Positions 62,368 to 64,000 of a stretch of 64,000 bases of DNA are shown here, piece after piece. The notes below the pieces were generated by a model. The model saw nothing but the letters and a program-made list of their open reading frames with translations. It was not told the origin of the DNA and made no database searches. Every line of letters begins with the position of its first letter. The stretch's first letter is position 1. Location of the stretch: positions 1-64,000 of the forward strand of contig JAKAVV010000011.1 of the NCBI GenBank assembly GCA_021817145.1. The letters run 5' to 3'. The stretch comes from a bacterium. GTDB taxonomy: Bacteria; Vulcanimicrobiota; JABDET01. The position numbers and the translations under genes were made by a program.

Positions 62368-62442
62368 GCCGGGGTAGCTCAAAGGTAGAGCAGCCGCCTT
62401 GTAAGCGGCAGGTTGTCCGTTCGATTCGGATCCTCGGCTCCA
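62368..62442 (+). tRNA. tRNA-Thr (TGT)
   Basis: 75 bases with encoded CCA. Anticodon stem GCCGC/GCGGC with loop CTTGTAA gives anticodon TGT. D-arm GCTCAAAGGTAGAGC, T-arm with TTCGATT loop. It lies seven bases after the sigma factor stop and is probably cotranscribed with the downstream tRNA. Confidence 0.94.
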
Positions 62443-62537
62443 CTCCTCTCTATAAATAAAAATATAAATATAAACCAGGATTTTTTTTTCTGTTTTAGAA
62501 TTCAATCTCGGTCTGGAGATTTTAATTCATTGAAAAT

Positions 62538-62624
62538 GGGTAGGTGGCCGAGTGGTTAAAGGCGTCAGACTGTAAATCTGATCCGCATCGCGGTTCGGTG
62601 GTTCGAATCCATCCCTGCCCACCA
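62538..62624 (+). tRNA. tRNA-Tyr (GTA)
   Basis: 87 bases with a long variable arm and encoded CCA. Anticodon stem TCAGA/TCTGA with loop CTGTAAA gives anticodon GTA. Acceptor GGGTAGG pairs with CCTGCCC. T-loop TTCGAAT. Confidence 0.95.
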
Positions 62625-62666
62625 CTTTGCTGGATTCGAAGGGCAACTGTCGCATCCTGTGGAGAC

Positions 62667-62687
62667 CGAATCCATCCCTGCCCACCA
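62667..62687 (+). repeat. Duplicate of the tRNA-Tyr 3' end
   Basis: 21 bases identical to the last 21 bases of tRNA-Tyr (62604-62624), 42 bases after its end. This is the typical footprint of an integrative element or of its excision at a tRNA gene. Confidence 0.85.
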
Positions 62688-62733
62688 GCATCACAGCAAA
62701 GGAATTCAAGCTTCAATAGAAAAGAGTTTATTC

Positions 62734-64000
62734 ATGAACCCTAACACCATGCTGGAACTGTTTGAACAAGGGGTTAATCTATATTCCAATCCAAAACTTC
62801 TCAATTATAAAGGAATTGACAAACAGTGGCATTCCCTTTCATCAGAAGAAACTTTAGAAAGAATTAGAAAAATAGCTCTTGGATTCTCCTCTCTCGGTAT
62901 TCAAAAAGGGGACAGAGTTTGTATTTTATCTGAAGGAAGACCAGAATGGAACCTCTGCGATTTAGCCCTTTTAACAATTGGAGGAATCTTAGTTCCTCTT
63001 CATACAACCCAGCCCCCATACCAGATTGAATTCATTCTAGCTGATTCAGATCCAGAATACATCATTATTTCAAATCGCTCCCTTTTTGATCGGATATCGT
63101 CATTATTAGAAAAAGCCGGACTTCAAGAAAAAGTGATCGTTTTTGAAAACCTTCCCCCTATCCCCCATTCTAAAACACTGGATGAAGTGGAAGAAGCGGG
63201 TATGAAAAAAGAAAAAAGAAATCCAGATTTATACCAGGAACTGAGGTCCAGAGTCAAAGCTGAAGACCTCGCTACCATTATCTATACTTACAGCGATTCA
63301 GGCGCTCCAAGAGGAGTCATGCTGACCCATAAAAATCTGATATCTAATGTTTTATCCTGTTCACGGCAGTTTTCAATAAAATCAGGGGAAGACGCGGCTT
63401 TAAGCTATCTGCCTTTATCCCATGTTTTTGAACGAACAATTTTCTTTGTCTATCTGTATCATCAAATTGAAATTTACTACGTTGAATCACTAGAAAAACT
63501 ACTTCAAAATTTAAAAGAAGTAAAACCAACTTTAATGACAACAGTCCCAAGACTACTGGAAAAAACAGAAGAAGGAATCTTAAAAAAAGCGCAAAAACTC
63601 CCGTTTTTAGGAAAAATTTTTGCTGAAAAGCTCCTTTCTGCGGCAAAACAGTATGATCCAGAAAAACCATCCACTTTTAAACAAAAACTAACCAGGTCAT
63701 TCTCAAATCTCATCCTGTTTCAAAAACTGCGCCGCTCATTTGGAGGAAGACTAAAAGTCATGATCTCAGGAGGGGCTAAACTAAAACCTGAATTAGCCCG
63801 ATTATTTTTAGCTGCGGGGATTCTTGTGCTGCAAGGGTATGGGTTAACAGAAACTTCTCCTGTGATAGCTGTTAATCTTCCACAAAAAAACCGAATCGGA
63901 TCGGTTGGAGCCCCAATCCCAGAAGTTTTAGTCAAAATCGCAGAGGATCAAGAAATTCTTGTTCAAGGTCCAAATGTGATGAAAGGGTATTTTAAAAATG
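62734..64000 (+). CDS. Long-chain acyl-CoA synthetase (AMP-dependent), 3' end outside window
   Basis: 422 residues visible from ATG 62734; a second ATG at 62749 is in frame. The protein activates long-chain fatty acids to acyl-CoA through an acyl-AMP. Motifs are SYLPLSHVFERTIFF, FGGRLKVMISGGAKL, LVLQGYGLTETSPVIAVNLP and the start of MKGYFKN. The P-loop region reads YTYSDSGAPRGVMLTHKNL instead of the usual YTSGTTGxPKGVxLTH. That changes several contacts, including Lys to Arg. Sequence runs to the window edge with no stop. Confidence 0.93.
   Translation, partial: MNPNTMLELFEQGVNLYSNPKLLNYKGIDKQWHSLSSEETLERIRKIALGFSSLGIQKGDRVCILSEGRPEWNLCDLALLTIGGILVPLHTTQPPYQIEFILADSDPEYIIISNRSLFDRISSLLEKAGLQEKVIVFENLPPIPHSKTLDEVEEAGMKKEKRNPDLYQELRSRVKAEDLATIIYTYSDSGAPRGVMLTHKNLISNVLSCSRQFSIKSGEDAALSYLPLSHVFERTIFFVYLYHQIEIYYVESLEKLLQNLKEVKPTLMTTVPRLLEKTEEGILKKAQKLPFLGKIFAEKLLSAAKQYDPEKPSTFKQKLTRSFSNLILFQKLRRSFGGRLKVMISGGAKLKPELARLFLAAGILVLQGYGLTETSPVIAVNLPQKNRIGSVGAPIPEVLVKIAEDQEILVQGPNVMKGYFKN

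Noticed and set aside
62544-62744. A plus-strand frame of 66 residues and minus-strand frames over the tRNA-Tyr
   Set aside because: They translate the tRNA and its duplicated end; the repeated HPCPP words come from the tRNA sequence.
1-64000. CRISPR array, prophage, rRNA, tmRNA, T-box or riboswitch
   Set aside because: No regularly spaced repeats, phage structural genes, rRNA-like segments, or conserved leader folds were recognised by eye. A covariance-model search (Infernal with Rfam) could still reveal small RNAs.

Overview
The window is an AT-rich bacterial chromosome segment (judged by eye; no base count was made) from an organism I cannot name. The core genes point to an uncultured, respiring lineage. 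The evidence is a five-gene alternative complex III operon, NADH dehydrogenase genes nuoA, nuoB and nuoC, an AcnA-type aconitase, a coproheme decarboxylase, TAT and lipoprotein signals, and a Firmicutes-like block mcsB-clpC-radA-PIN/TRAM plus a SigH-like sigma factor. That mix is typical of deep-branching phyla rather than of a well-known genus. There is no rRNA, CRISPR array or complete prophage.

Layout. 0-2.3 kb is a transposon graveyard (zinc-ribbon transposase-type protein, IS630-like and IS21 istA remnants, HEPN fragment). 2.3-18.9 kb is housekeeping: DUF92, smpB, thioesterase, coaE, an S1 protein, polA, a REC-GGDEF regulator, a PhoB/PhoR-type pair, DUF4349, queF, an M24 peptidase, chdC, a double PilZ protein, a metallo-beta-lactamase fold protein and thrB. 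18.9-25.2 kb is the complex III operon read on the minus strand (A, B-MopB, B-FeS, C, then a D/E fusion). 25.4-36.1 kb holds acnA, a small 47-residue gene, PIN/TRAM, radA, an unknown gene, clpC, mcsB and a thiolase.

From 36.1 to 46.7 kb there is an accessory island of toxin-antitoxin and defence-type genes. It carries hipBA between two copies of the thiolase 3' end, Uma2, a truncated YhcG nuclease, a GNAT protein beside an HTH gene, an HTH protein paired with a small PHV-motif protein, tandem DUF488 genes, a SIR2-like protein, AbrB with a frameshifted Doc, two pieces that look like DISARM-type genes, and RES-Xre in reversed order. Five of its promoters are near-consensus sigma-70 sites with 17-base spacers, and most overlap or lie beside a palindrome, as expected of autoregulated toxin-antitoxin operons.

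46.7-50.7 kb contains a nuo operon broken up: nuoA-nuoB, then rmuC and an AAA/DUF234 ATPase, then nuoC. 50.7-64 kb returns to core genes: dnaE, a TlpA/ResA thioredoxin, a sulfide:quinone-reductase-like flavoprotein, trxB, tRNA-Ala, a conserved small protein, an AmrS radical SAM enzyme, a GAF histidine kinase, a rhomboid-like protein, a SigH-like sigma factor, tRNA-Thr, tRNA-Tyr and the start of a long-chain acyl-CoA synthetase.

The most unusual points are the thiolase-tail duplication around hipBA, the PHV/HTH operon with its palindromic operator, the D/E fusion in complex III, the interrupted nuo operon, the tandem 15-base repeats abutting the ATPase start codon, and the duplicated tRNA-Tyr 3' end.
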